Shown piece after piece: positions 22,996 to 32,915 of a stretch of DNA of 64,000 bases. Position 1 is the first letter of the stretch. Each line of letters starts with the position of its first letter. A program made the position numbers and the translations under genes. Source of the stretch: Protaetia brevitarsis (Eukaryota; Arthropoda; Insecta; Coleoptera; Scarabaeidae); NCBI GenBank assembly GCA_004143645.1, contig RXPK01000156.1, positions 760,810 to 824,809 of the forward strand, read 5' to 3'. The notes under the pieces are model-generated. The model was not told the origin of the DNA. It did no database searches and worked only from the letters and a program-made list of their open reading frames with translations.

Positions 22996-24379
22996 AGTGG
23001 AGATGTGTTGAACTGATTCGGTTATTAGTTGTTTATTTTGATAAGATAGTAGACGTTACTTTAAGAGACTTAAGTATTCTTATATATCAATGTGTCTTTA
23101 TTTAACGAAATTATTTAGCAACTGCCTTTAATGTCATGTATAGCGTTGGATCTTATAGTCTGTTAATATTTGATGTAGTGTTGAGAACGAAGCTTTCATT
23201 ATTGTTCATGACAGATGGTTCGCTTCATAATATGACTTCAAGTAGGTTATTTCTTTCATTGCATGAATGAAACACTTGTGTGTAAAGTAGATCTACTTCA
23301 TTCCCTTCAACAGAGTAAAGGTGTAGCAGCGTGATTGTGTGTAAATAATTTACTATTTACATATTTTAACAATAAGTTAATCTAAAAATTAAAATGTGAC
23401 CTATTATAAAAGGCATACCGTAAACGAAGCTGCTTGCACCTGCCTTTTACGATACGTATCCGTTCACGTCGTAACCTTGAGCATTCGTTTTATTCATTCT
23501 CTGCCTTCGCTCATAGCTACATAGGAGAATGAAACTACGTTTATCCCAACACTAATTCGATGGAATTTTTCCAACATTTTAGGGAAAAAAAAAATGGTGA
23601 GGAACGAGGAAAAGTGGGCGAAAATGTGCAAAAAGGAAAAAAAAAGACTTCTATCAAACCAAAATTAGATTTGCCTGGAATCACTGTTCTCTCTATTATA
23701 ATCGGTCCATGTAAGAGAATTTTATGTACTGTAGCAGAAATACGATTGTGTCCTTTTCTTAAAAAAACTCAAAGGGATTTATACCTAACTTACACGCCTC
23801 TACATTTGGTAGCTTATCACCAAGTTTTGTGAAGTTATTTGGCCATGAACGCTTTGCTTCACAAGATTACTACTTCTGAAGAAGTTTTCGTGGGTAACCT
23901 TTCATTACTCATGGTAAAATATCAGATGTGCTGCACAGTTATTGAACATCCATAATCAGCAGCTATAGCATTTTGTAAGTAAGGAATTTTATTATTAATT
24001 CCACGTTCTTCAGTATTAATTAATTCAGGAGTTTTTCACTGGAAATACACAATTATGTAATAGTTAATCGATGAATAAGGTGGATTATTTTAAAATCATA
24101 CTAAAATTCTTAATTTGCACAACAAAACAAAACAAAACATTCTACACATCTGATTAGCCAGTAAATATCTCATGAGATAGTAAAATGGTGTACGATGCAC
24201 TAATTTTTAAATATAAATCACAGGTAGACAACGTTTTAGGTGTGAAGGATTAGCTATTTCCGATTTAAGTATTTATTTCTGATAAACAAACATTTTAATC
24301 TAAGAACTATTAATATATCTGCTTCTTATGGGGAAAGAACTGCAAGAATAAACTGTTAGAACAATATAGGTACATGTTT
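22996..24379. other. AT-rich stretch, no gene seen
   Basis: A 90-codon frame at 23560-23832 is Lys-rich and driven by A-runs, so I do not call it a gene. A (CAAAA)n microsatellite of four units lies near 24121-24138. Confidence 0.35.
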
Positions 24380-25107
24380 TATAATAGGATCTTTGGTGCG
24401 GAATGAATTGTTGAAAATCATAATGAAAAAATTAAGCTATCAAAGGAAGTGACATATCTGGATGTCATTTCTGAATCTAAGATTAGTTGGAATCGACAGT
24501 GGCAGTTTCAGAAAATTAAAATCAGAGAGAAAATAACACTTATGCTGGCTGGATCAAATGTGATATACTGGAGATCACAATGGTTAGATCTATGATCACT
24601 TCGGCTTCGGTAAGGCGGACTGCTCCGACTCAAGATATGGAGGTTTACGCATTCAGGAGTAACAGGCACAATGGGCACTATCCTTCCAGCAGCAACAGAA
24701 TGCCTCTTAAATTTCCTCTTCTCTCCATTTGGTGATAATGAGAGAGGCAAGGATAGGCCTTCTCAAATTTCAAGAATTATCAGGTGGCAAATGTACGGAG
24801 TTTAGTCGTATTGTCTATCATGTGGAAGGCAACCATTTAGGAGTGATATCAGACAAGGTGACTTAGACATATTTATTCAACAGAAAGTTGTAGGTAGAAA
24901 TTACAGAACAAATAAGCTGGAATAAATCTAAGTTCAAAGAATTTACCTGGTTCACAGATCAATCAAGAGCTGAGATTGGGATAGGAACTGGAATCTACAG
25001 TGAGGCAAGAAACACAATGGTCAGGTTTTCACTAGGAAAATATACAACTGGTTTTTAGGTAGAAGCATACTCAATTTTGCATTGTGGATCAGAAAGTAGT
25101 TAGAGAG
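24380..25107 (+). pseudogene. LINE-A-like element, left part (RT C-terminus and RNase H start)
   Basis: The plus strand reads VKLSKEVTYLDVISESKISW, the V.YLGVILDSKLTW block that follows the RT thumb. After broken text it gives FTWFTDQSRAEIGIGTGIYS and MVRFSLGKYTTGF, the first RNase H block (Asp in the FTDxS motif) and the SLGxYATVFQAE region. The same RNase H wording occurs in LINE-A at 32990-33130. The copy is interrupted near 25107 by a CR1-like LINE and continues at 25715. Stops and shifts are frequent. Confidence 0.7.
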
Positions 25108-25673
25108 TTTTTAAGCGCACCTATATTGCTACAGAATGGGTACAAAAACGCTTTTTAAAGTACCTAACATATAAAAGTGAAAATATTTACCCAGAAAGAG
25201 GTTCTGATTACAATTTGTTACTTGAGCGACATAGCTTTTCTTCTCTAAGAACACGAAGGGACCGTCATAGCGCTTCATTTATGTTTAAATTACTTGACCA
25301 TAAAATTGATTCCCCTGATCTACTATGCCAGGTTTACTTTCTGATTCCTACATATGCTACACTGCCACCGATTTTCTCCATGTTCCACGCTTTCTCTCCA
25401 ATGTCCTTCAAAAAGCCCCTCTAGTTTACATGGCTAGGAATTTTAACTCATACTTTGCAACTAACCTAACATAATTAAAATTGTTATCCATTCTTTCGTA
25501 TAATTGTTAATTACTTCAATGGTGTTCTTTGTATATTTTTAGAATAGAATTAGGTTTACTTTTTATTTATTGCTGTTGTTTATGTTTGTTGTATTTTTGC
25601 ATAGCACTGCTCTATACATTGTTATAATTTATGTCCTATAAATGGTTTCGTACACTGTTGGACAAATAAAGTA

Positions 25674-25714
<41 letters not shown>
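25108..25714 (+). mobile_element. CR1-like LINE 3' end with (ATT)n tail, nested in a LINE-A copy
   Basis: The plus strand reads FLKYLTYKSENIYPERGSDY and LLERHSFSSLRTRRDRHSAS, then FMFKLLDHKIDSPDLLCQV. This is the conserved C-terminal tail of CR1-type LINE proteins (Q+RFL+YL, then L..L..RR...F..+L..+.+DSP.LL). A 3' UTR of about 240 bp follows, ending with gacaaataaagta and an (ATT)n tract at 25674-25714. The element is 5' truncated. The open part 25215-25424 is the cleanest stretch, and the frame breaks on both sides of it. LINE-A-like text lies on either side, so this is a later insertion. Confidence 0.8.
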
Positions 25715-26110
25715 GAATAAAGACCTTAGCTATTGGTGCTTCAATATTCGACAATAAAAAAATTAAAATAAAACTCTCTCGGTTTGATATATAGGACCAA
25801 AATCTGTTTCAAGACTGTTTAAAAACACAGCACGACAACAGATAAGTAGTTGAGCCAAAGAAATGCATAAAAAAATAATCAAGCAAATTCATGGAAAGAT
25901 CTTTATTAGGAGACCATCAAAGCAAGAGACTAAGTGATCCCTACTGAGCTAGGGGTCACCTTCGCATCGTTGGAAGTTACTGAAGGGAGAGAGATCACTT
26001 ACAACAATCCCGTGTAAATGCTAGTTCTGGATATAACTTTCACGTCAAAAATAAGCCGAGGTGAATATTTTGATGAACCAGACAGAAATCTGTACAGATT
26101 GGTTGTTGTT
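25715..26110 (+). pseudogene. LINE-A-like element, right part (C-terminus)
   Basis: Sequence after the nested CR1-like tail can be read to EYFDEPDRNLYRLV near 26060-26100. This matches DYFDQPTRDLYRLIERTRVL in the LINE fragment ending near 27255 and the closing part of the LINE-A protein. The text between is heavily decayed. Assignment relies mainly on this C-terminal peptide. Confidence 0.5.
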
Positions 26111-26313
26111 TGATAGTATTTGCAACGTAGATAATTTTTTGCCGTACCATAGCAATATCACATTAGTGTAATGTCTTGTAAAAAGTATGGAATATTTTAT
26201 CGAAATGTCAAAATTTTGATAATATCACGAATACCCGAATTGATAAATATCAACACTGCGTAGGCTTTCACGGCCGGTGTAACTATAACTAACAGCATCT
26301 TGTTTTTGCAAAA

Positions 26314-26400
26314 CTTTCGCTCGACGTTTCGCTGTTCATACTGACGGTTCAGTTATCCTGAATAAGCTGTCAGTATGAACAGCGAAACGTCGAGCGAAAG
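26314..26400. repeat. Perfect 32-bp inverted repeat with hammerhead-like core
   Basis: Arms at 26314-26345 and 26369-26400 are exact reverse complements over 32 bases, with a 23-base loop. The right arm contains acagcgaaacgtcgagcg. With the loop text it forms CTGAATA, a 5-bp stem (gctgt/acagc) and GAAAC, which is hammerhead-like order with the usual CTGAWGA altered at one essential position. About 60 bp upstream lies ggctttcacggccggtgt, a motif I associate with Penelope-like repeats. Likely a decayed retroelement end, not an active ribozyme. Confidence 0.6.
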
Positions 26401-26815
26401 GAAGCTGCTAGTTATGATAAATATAAAATTTAATTTAAAAAAAATTCCCTAAACAATGTGTAGATTGCTTGCAGAAATGTAATAAAAATAAAGACGCTAC
26501 TATCGACTTTCGATATCACGACCCGTTTTTAAATGATGATTTTATAGATACAGTTTTGTAAAAGTTTGTTTGTAACAGTAATTTAACGAGATGCCTTGTA
26601 CCCATGACTTTCGAAAAAGTAGGCGATATGTCAGAAAATTTTCATTATTTGAAGCATATGAGCACACGAACCGACCCTGGCCATTAGGGTTGTGATAAAA
26701 TAATTTCTTTAATTTTAAGTATCTTAAACAGGAAAAAAAAAAACTCGTACCTATACATTTATATAGTCACAAGCTAAATTAACAAGAAACATTTCAACAC
26801 CATGAGTTTGCAAGA
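26401..26815. other. AT-rich stretch, nothing recognised
   Basis: No gene or defined repeat on either strand. Confidence 0.35.
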
Positions 26816-26819
26816 AAAA

Positions 26820-27275
26820 GCTCATTGGCCTCATATATGGCGGAGAACCTGTCTTAGGAATGCCCAAAAGTACACCACAAGCACCAGCAGGCAAGCAATT
26901 GAATCCGAGCACAAAGAGCACAGTATGGCACAGGGCCATCAGACTAAAAGCATAGAGACCTATCAAAGCTTAGAAGAAATCATTATTTGCATAGTAGCAG
27001 GTCTTCCAATAAGGTATTTTATGCTGAAAGAACACTTACAGAAAATTGTTATCAATTATTGAGATACTAACTAGAGACTCTAAGACTGTGTAATAAGGTG
27101 ACTGACATAGGTCGTTTACCACATCTTGTGTGAGTGCAAGGTTTTGGACGCAAAAAGAGATATTTTTTGTAAGTCAGAAATGAACCCAGCGGATTATTTC
27201 GATTAACCAACCAGAGACTTGTACAGGTTAATAGAGCGCACCAGGGTATTGGAATGGATGCTATAAGTTAAAGGA
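26820..27275 (+). pseudogene. Another LINE-A-like C-terminal fragment
   Basis: One frame reads GGEPVLGMPKSTPQ near 26838, matching GPEPICGITKD in LINE-A (33400-33420), the text just after RNase H. Further on, HILCECKVLDAKRDIF (near 27125-27170, the Cys/His motif) and DYFDQPTRDLYRLIERTRVL with EW give the closing peptide. The fragment lacks RT and RNase H, and the frame changes at least twice. It ends near 27262 without a clear tetramer tail. Confidence 0.65.
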
Positions 27276-27595
27276 AAAAGAAAGAATGCGAGATTAAACA
27301 CAAAAGGGCCAAATCTAGAGACTCCAGATCAGAACAAAAAAAGTAGAGTTTTTTTCGCCTTAGATCCAATACATCTCGCAAATCAACCAAGTCTTTGAAT
27401 TTTTTTCATTGATTTTAATTTGAAAATGAATAGGATAATAAAATAAACAAAGATCTAAATTTTACAAAATATGTTAAACCGTTTTAAACATTTTTAGGTA
27501 AAAAATTCAAATTAAGTTGAAACAGATCAGGGGCTTGAAAATCGCATATATTTTCCAATGACTTACTCATATCATCCTTTAAATATGTAAAGCGT
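27276..27595. other. AT-rich stretch, nothing recognised
   Basis: No open frame or repeat of note. Confidence 0.3.
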
Positions 27596-27599
27596 CTCT

Positions 27600-28215
27600 G
27601 AATACATCTCACTCCTCCGTCACCCTAGATAGAATTTTCCAGGAATGCTGCCAACCAAATAGAATTTCGCCTTGCCAAACCGAGCACGAAAGCGCCTAAT
27701 TCATTTCGTTATACATGTAAAATAAATATACCGACGGCGAGACGTTTCTCTATTTAAAATAAATTTCGGAGTACATTAATTCAATCACCGCCTCCGAACA
27801 AATCGACTGCCGCTCGATCGTTCGGGCATTTCTCTCACCCATTCAACACGTCCGCCCGTGAAACCCGGGACTTCCACGCTCCCCTCGATTCCGGTTTATT
27901 AAGTCTATACTCCCCTTTAGCCCAACACAGGTCGCAGAATGGCGTGGAGGGCAGCTAGCTAGCGCATACGCCTAGCTAGTACCGGCAGCTGTTGGACCGA
28001 AACGAGAGCGAAAACACTGATTTTCCTATCACGTATCGATATACAATCGGCAACTGCCTGAGTCAATCCATACGGAAAAGGAATAGAATAGGAGGGAGGG
28101 AAAACGGTTTTGGTGAAAGGGTTAATGGTTTGCTAGGTTTATAATGCACTCGGTATATAAACGGACTAAAGGTGCTTTATCTGGTAGCACCGCGTTCTTC
28201 TAGAAAGGATTTCCT
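27600..28215 (+). promoter_or_regulatory. GC-rich low-repeat block with a TATA-like site
   Basis: About 550 bases have balanced composition and many CpG (27680-28020). Within it are gctagctagcgcatacgcctagctag near 27955-27980 and, further on, cggtatataaacgg (TATA-like core 28154-28161). The plus strand beyond the TATA lacks a long open frame within the next few hundred bases, and no splice-linked exon could be recognised. It may be a core promoter and 5' UTR of a gene with a distant second exon, or a conserved regulatory element. The direction is inferred only from the TATA-like site. Confidence 0.3.
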
Positions 28216-28560
28216 TTTATTTTATTGGTAAGCAGGTGCTATTGGTCGTTGCAGCCGTGTAATTGACTTCTGGAAAGTTACTACTTTAATACAAGGAGGG
28301 ATAGGATTGAATTTGAAATTAATTTGAAATATAAATAATAATATTTTTATTTTGTGGACTTCACTTTTACAAATTAAACCAGCACTGGTTTACGTCTTTC
28401 TTTCCTGCAAAAGCACTATCCAAACCTCAACTGAAAAGAAAAAGATCATTATTGTGGACTTTTTGTTAGGTCAGTTATTAATTAAGTACTTTTTTTAATG
28501 TTTGTATATCTTTTTTTTTATGAATAGAATAAAAGGGAATATCGACCTGGCTTCGTAAAC
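28216..28560. other. AT-rich stretch before the Penelope-like element
   Basis: No coding signal. T-runs near 28491-28518. Confidence 0.3.
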
Positions 28561-28836
28561 AATCAGAGATTTATATGGGTATTTGGTCTGTCAAAATAAA
28601 ACTAAATAAATATCTCGATATTTCGTTTTAATTTAAAACATCTTCAGAAGGTACTAAAATATACAAGTCAAAATGAAACAATATAGAAAATCACAATAAG
28701 TAATTGCTTACAAAGTTGTAGGTTTGATGATAGCTGACAAAATGATAAATAGTTAAAACATTAGAATGCAAGTCAGGGCCAGATATTAATAAAAAAAAAA
28801 ATTATTTGCAGTTATACATATAAAATAAATAGAAGA
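28561..28836 (-). repeat. Penelope-like element terminal repeat with hammerhead-like core
   Basis: This 276-bp segment is the reverse complement of 29641-29876 except for one extra block of about 42 bp (28614-28655). On the minus strand that block reads CTGAAGATG, then a stem built from ttttaa/ttaaaa and CGAAA, then a short palindromic hairpin (atatc-ga-gatat). Order and content resemble a Penelope-type hammerhead ribozyme, although CTGAAGA with an added base is not canonical. It lies at the 3' side of the element's open frame. Confidence 0.7.
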
Positions 28837-28849
28837 ATTTTTTTTTTAT

Positions 28850-29640
28850 TCATGTAAAATATTGCAATAAATACTACTTAATTGACTTGTATCAGTTTTA
28901 AAATTAATAGCATTACTACAATCTTTTATATTACCCATTTCCAAAAATAATCGCTTTTTGTAATTTGGTTCTAATTCAAGGATGGAAATACCATCATAAT
29001 TAAAACTATGTTAAAGATCTTGGATATGTAGAGATAACGCATAGGAACGTTTTCCCATACGACAATCACTCTTATGTTAAACTATTCTGTTCTTTACAAT
29101 TTGTGACGTCTGACCAACATAACAATTGGTACAAGGAATACTATATTCTATATCTTTTCGATTAAGAGTTCGAGTTTTATCTTTAATTTTAGTGAAAATA
29201 CTGCGAATTGTTAACATGTTGTATTTTGCAATTTGTACTTTAGCAAATGGTTTAAAATGTTGTATGATTTTATTGGTCAAACCTTCTATGAAGGGAAGCT
29301 TATAATACTTAAATTGTAAAGGAGCTCCTTGATCTATAGGACCATCAAACATATTAGAAGAATAAATCAATTTATTTAGAATATGTCCAGGATAACCGTT
29401 ATCGTAAAACATCTCAAAAAGTATCTTCAAATTTTTATCTAAAAATATTTCATTACTAGTATGTGTGACTCTATTTTTCATAGCTATAACGGTGTTAAAT
29501 TTCTGATTTAAGGGATGATTGGAGTAGTAGTTAATGAATCTCCCAGATGATGTTGGTTTCTGGTACCAATCTAACATGATCGTATTATCATCCGACCTAA
29601 TAACTTTAGTATATTGCAATATTTTACATCAATAAATATT
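28850..29640 (-). pseudogene. Penelope-like element polyprotein, C-terminal part with GIY-YIG remnant
   Basis: The minus-strand open frame 29619-29077 (180 codons) contains TIMLDWYQKPTSSGRFINYY and SNHPLNQKFNTVIAMKNRV, then FYDNGYPGHILNKLIY, the region after the RT core in Penelope-like elements. It ends with IPCTNCYVGQTSQ, the start of the GIY-YIG endonuclease (Cys pair and YVGQT). Past the frame break, 29076-28850 still reads FNYDGISILE and KKRLFLEMGNI, the usual C-terminal wording. The RT catalytic core is absent, so the copy is 5' truncated. A frame break also splits the endonuclease. It is bracketed by terminal repeats in inverted orientation, an arrangement known for this class. Confidence 0.85.
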
Positions 29641-29876
29641 TTCTTTTCTATTTATTTTATATGTATAACTGCAAACATTTTTTTTATTAATATGTCTGGC
29701 TCTGACTTGCATTTTAATGTTTTAACTATTTATAATTTTGTCAGCTGTCATTAAACCTACAACTTTGTAAGCAATTACTTATTGTGATTTTCTATATTTT
29801 TCATTTTAACTTGTATATTTTATATATTTATTTAGTTTTATTTTGACAGACCGAATACCCGTATAATTCTCTGATT
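29641..29876 (+). repeat. Inverted partner of the Penelope-like terminal repeat, lacking the core
   Basis: The reverse complement of 28561-28836 is colinear throughout but misses the block that holds the hammerhead-like core. It sits directly upstream of the truncated open frame on the minus strand. Both ends of the repeat are preserved (the aatcagaga end at 29876, the gaaaagaa end at 29641), so the core was lost internally or gained by the other copy. Confidence 0.75.
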
Positions 29877-30404
29877 TCTTTTTATGTACTTATCAAAGAT
29901 CTGTATAAACTTGTAGCAAGTAATATTATTGTTATACATATGTCACACCAACGAAAAGTAGATGTCAGAAGATATCGAAAACGTTACGTTAAGATCTGAA
30001 AAAAATATGAATAAACAGAGTTACTTTAGGGATCGTTTAAAATTTTGCATGTTACTAGGGCTTGACAGGTTCAGATCTAGCTTTAGTCAATTAGGTAGTT
30101 TTGTAGAAAAATGAATTTAAAGAAGGACCTAAAAGCTGCCTTATTAATTTAATTATTAAAATTCTTTTATAAAGTCGTGGAATCCATTTTTAACCGTATT
30201 TACATATGATAATCGATCTTTGGTTGATAATGGATGGCTATCAATTTTCGAAACAACTTGTTTCAAAATAATTATAATAAGTTTTATGTGCCCTAAGAGT
30301 ATACTCACATGCTATGCGTCTGATAAGTACTTTTATTCCGAATATCAGCGCAATAAGAAAATTCAAAGCGAGCTTCCTAGAAACCCATATAGAATTGCCT
30401 TGAT
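29877..30404. other. AT-rich stretch, nothing recognised
   Basis: A 64-codon frame at 30220-30414 resembles nothing. No repeat copy is seen before the tandem duplication that starts at 30405. Confidence 0.35.
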
Positions 30405-30708
30405 AAATCTCTAGGAATTATAAAATTCTACATTAACACCAAATCTAGTCAAAACTGGTATACATAATCTGCCGATAGATACGTCTGTTGTATATCTATT
30501 GTCTTAGAAAATCACTCTAAGACGCTGTAAAATTCCTTGAATGACAAACAGGAAAATATAATAGTAGTTAGGTATATAAATAGTAAATCTCTAGAAATTA
30601 TAAAATGCTATACTAACGCCAAATTTAGTTAAAATAGGTAGGTATATATAATCTCCTGACAGATACGTCTGCGATGAATCTATTGTCTTAGAAAATCACT
30701 CTAAGACC
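30405..30708. repeat. Diverged tandem duplication upstream of the protease
   Basis: Two copies of about 120 bp lie at 30405-30525 and 30585-30708, about 180 bp apart start to start. They are clearly alignable with scattered substitutions. The best-conserved part (30501-30523 and 30685-30707) is identical and forms a small inverted repeat, gtcttag then nine bases then ctaagac. The second copy ends about 60 bp before the TATA box of the protease. Position suggests duplicated cis-regulatory sequence; a decayed transposon fragment is the alternative. Confidence 0.75.
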
Positions 30709-30767
30709 CTCTAATAATGATAATCTCAGTTGTCTCGAAAAAGTTAGGAGATTAAGATAATAGGAAC

Positions 30768-30776
30768 TATATAAAA
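30768..30776 (+). promoter_or_regulatory. TATA box of the serine protease gene
   Basis: The sequence tatataaaa lies 35-43 bp before the start codon. A start of transcription about 30 bp downstream (near 30798-30800) would leave a 5' UTR of about a dozen bases, typical of highly expressed insect digestive-protease genes. Confidence 0.7.
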
Positions 30777-30810
30777 CAAGGATGTGCGTCCGACAAAGTA
30801 TCTTTGCAAG

Positions 30811-31716
30811 ATGTCGAAGCTCGTAGTGCTCTGTGCTCTCCTGGCATGCGTTTTCGGTAAGAAATGATCATTAAAATATCATATGTTTCTGGTAGCGAAA
30901 ATAATACCACTTTGTATCATGTATTACAGCTGCTGATCCCAGGATTGATCCAAATGGCAGCTGGAGGGTTGTAGGTGGTAGTAATGTAGGTAACGCTCAA
31001 GCCTTCCCCGCCATTGTGTCTTTGAGGACATCAGGAGGTGCCCACTTCTGTGGCGGTTCCGTCTTGAATAGCGTCAACACTCTTACTGCCGCTCACTGCA
31101 TCTGGGGGTAAGTTGTTTAGATTTGGCCTTCTTGGTAAGTAAATTGCTTTTATTTAACTTGCACTGTTCTGATTACAGACGTACATTGGCCAACACACGT
31201 GTCGCTGGCGGTTCACATCTGTTGAACACTCACCCTCAGAATGTGGCATCCAGCAGGCTGATCATCCACGGCAGTTACAACACCAACACTCTCGCTAATG
31301 ATATAGCTGTAATCAGAACGGCCAGTCTATCGCTAGGAGGCACTCTTCAACAGATATCCCTTAACACCGCAAATACTGGAGCAGTAGCCGCCATCTTGAT
31401 CGGCTGGGGCAGAACCTCAACTAACGGACCCATCCCCAACAACTTGCAACAGCTCGCCACACAGACCCTTACCCACGCTAATTGCCAATCCAGTTGGGGT
31501 AACTCCGTTACTACTCTGCAGATATGCGCTTTGTCCAGTGCCGGTCAGGGAGCTTGCAACGGTGACTCTGGCGGCCCTCTACTCCAAAGCAGCAACAGAG
31601 CTCAACTTGGTGTCGTATCATTCGGACGTGCTGGTGGATGCGCTATTGGATGGCCCGACGTATATGCTAGGGTTTCTTCGTACATTAACTGGATAACCAG
31701 CGCTGTCAACTCATAA
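30811..31716 (+). CDS. Secreted S1A serine protease (chymotrypsin fold, brachyurin-like pocket), three exons
   Basis: Exons 30811-30856, 30930-31107 and 31179-31716 join into 253 codons. Both introns (73 and 71 bp) are GT-AG; intron 1 is phase 1 and intron 2 phase 2. Residues 1-16/17 are a signal peptide (MSKLVVLCALLACVFA). A short propeptide ends at Arg28, followed by the mature N-terminus VVGG. The catalytic triad is His71 (TAAHC), Asp116 (NDIAV) and Ser205 (GDSGGP). Six mature cysteines (56, 72, 177, 191, 201, 229) fit the three conserved S1 disulfides. The residue six before the active Ser (chymotrypsin 189) is Gly199, and the residue at 226 is Asp235, so the pocket is not trypsin-like. 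This Gly189/Asp226 pair is known from crab collagenase (brachyurin) and implies broad or chymotrypsin/elastase-like specificity. It is probably a secreted zymogen activated by a trypsin. Length and motifs are complete, with no sign of decay. A lumenal digestive role is likely but inferred. Confidence 0.95.
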
Positions 31717-31756
31717 ATGACCTCGCAACTTTCATGTATATATTAAACATTAATTA

Positions 31757-31762
31757 AATAAA
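31757..31762 (+). terminator. Poly(A) signal of the protease gene
   Basis: An AATAAA hexamer lies 41 bp after the stop codon, in an AT-rich 3' UTR. Cleavage would be expected 10-30 bp further on. Confidence 0.7.
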
Positions 31763-31779
31763 TCAGCAATATGTAACCA

Positions 31780-32610
31780 GTGCCTTCGAGTTTATATTTT
31801 GGGTCTTCAACAATATCCTAGTTAGCACTTTGCTAAAGTGTCTGCTCCAAAGAAGTTGCTCTAGAAAATCTGTCGTATTTCATAAAAAGTGTAGCATCAT
31901 TACATACCAGAATGTTACAAAGTATTACTAAGAACTCAATAGCAAAAAAAAAAATCATGAAAAACTCGATTTTTTCCGAAGTAGCAAATAGCTAATATTA
32001 TTGTTTTAGTACCAGTTCAGATATAAAGCAGTAATAGAATAAATTTAGAAGAAAACTAACTCATTTTCCTGCAGCGTTAATCGTAATAGCAATTAGGAAA
32101 GAATGCCTGTTTTTGATTCTATTACTGCAAATGATAAAACCCACCCCAAAGTGTCCTTACAGTCCCTTACTGCACAAAATTCCACACGTCTCTTCGGCTT
32201 AGGGAAGTAGTATACAGGTTGATTCACGAAATCCGCTCGTTAGAAGTTCTTGAATTTACAATCCTATGTGGATTTTGAAAATTCTAGACTGAGCATATTT
32301 AGAAAAAATAACTTAATCTATGTCGTCACTCCAATTACATCGAAAGTCATAGCCGACTTTAATATTATAAGTATAACCTATATTTCTTAGGGCATTTTTA
32401 GGTTCTATTAGGTATTTTAAAGCCAATTTTATAAAACATCTACCTACCTATTGGTTCCCGTTTCAAAGTTATTTTAGTTTTTGTAAAAAAAGCCCAAATA
32501 AAATATGATACATTAAATCCGTATAACAGCTATACAGTAAAAGGTAAATGGTTTTTATGTTAACTGTGGAGGATGTGAGCCCTCTGCCGATTATCCAAGG
32601 AATGAAAAAA
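31780..32610. other. Intergenic stretch after the protease, nothing recognised
   Basis: AT-rich and without an open frame of note. A segment near 32325-32360 (ccaattacatcgaaagtc) is faintly reminiscent of the repeat arms at 47.7-48.6 kb, but the match is too weak to annotate. Confidence 0.3.
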
Positions 32611-32616
32611 AAACTA

Positions 32617-32805
32617 TGTCCCACAATTTGGAGTTAATTTGGGGTAATTTCTTAGTACAGATTTTTTTCTAAATTGAACGCCTTGTATATTTGTACAACA
32701 TGTGATGTAGAATTTTATTCTCTATCGAAGAGCTACAGGTGTTCTTTTACCTATCTCTATCGTTTCCATTAGGGTTAGTGAATTTTCAACCTTAGATTGT
32801 GGGAC
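32617..32805. mobile_element. Small TIR element (about 189 bp)
   Basis: It opens with tgtcccacaat and closes with the exact inverse attgtgggaca (11 bp each). It has no coding capacity. It fits a miniature inverted-repeat transposable element. Target duplication cannot be fixed by eye. Confidence 0.5.
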
Positions 32806-32915
32806 ACCTGCATAATTAGTAGTAGATGGCCCATTCCCTGTACAGGGCACACAAAAACTCGCTACCTTTTACTGTATAGCCGTTATATGCCTACAACACA
32901 TTATATTTTTACAGT

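Noticed and set aside
23560..23832. 90-codon Lys-rich plus-strand frame
   Set aside because: Driven by A-runs; no recognisable domain and no supporting signals.
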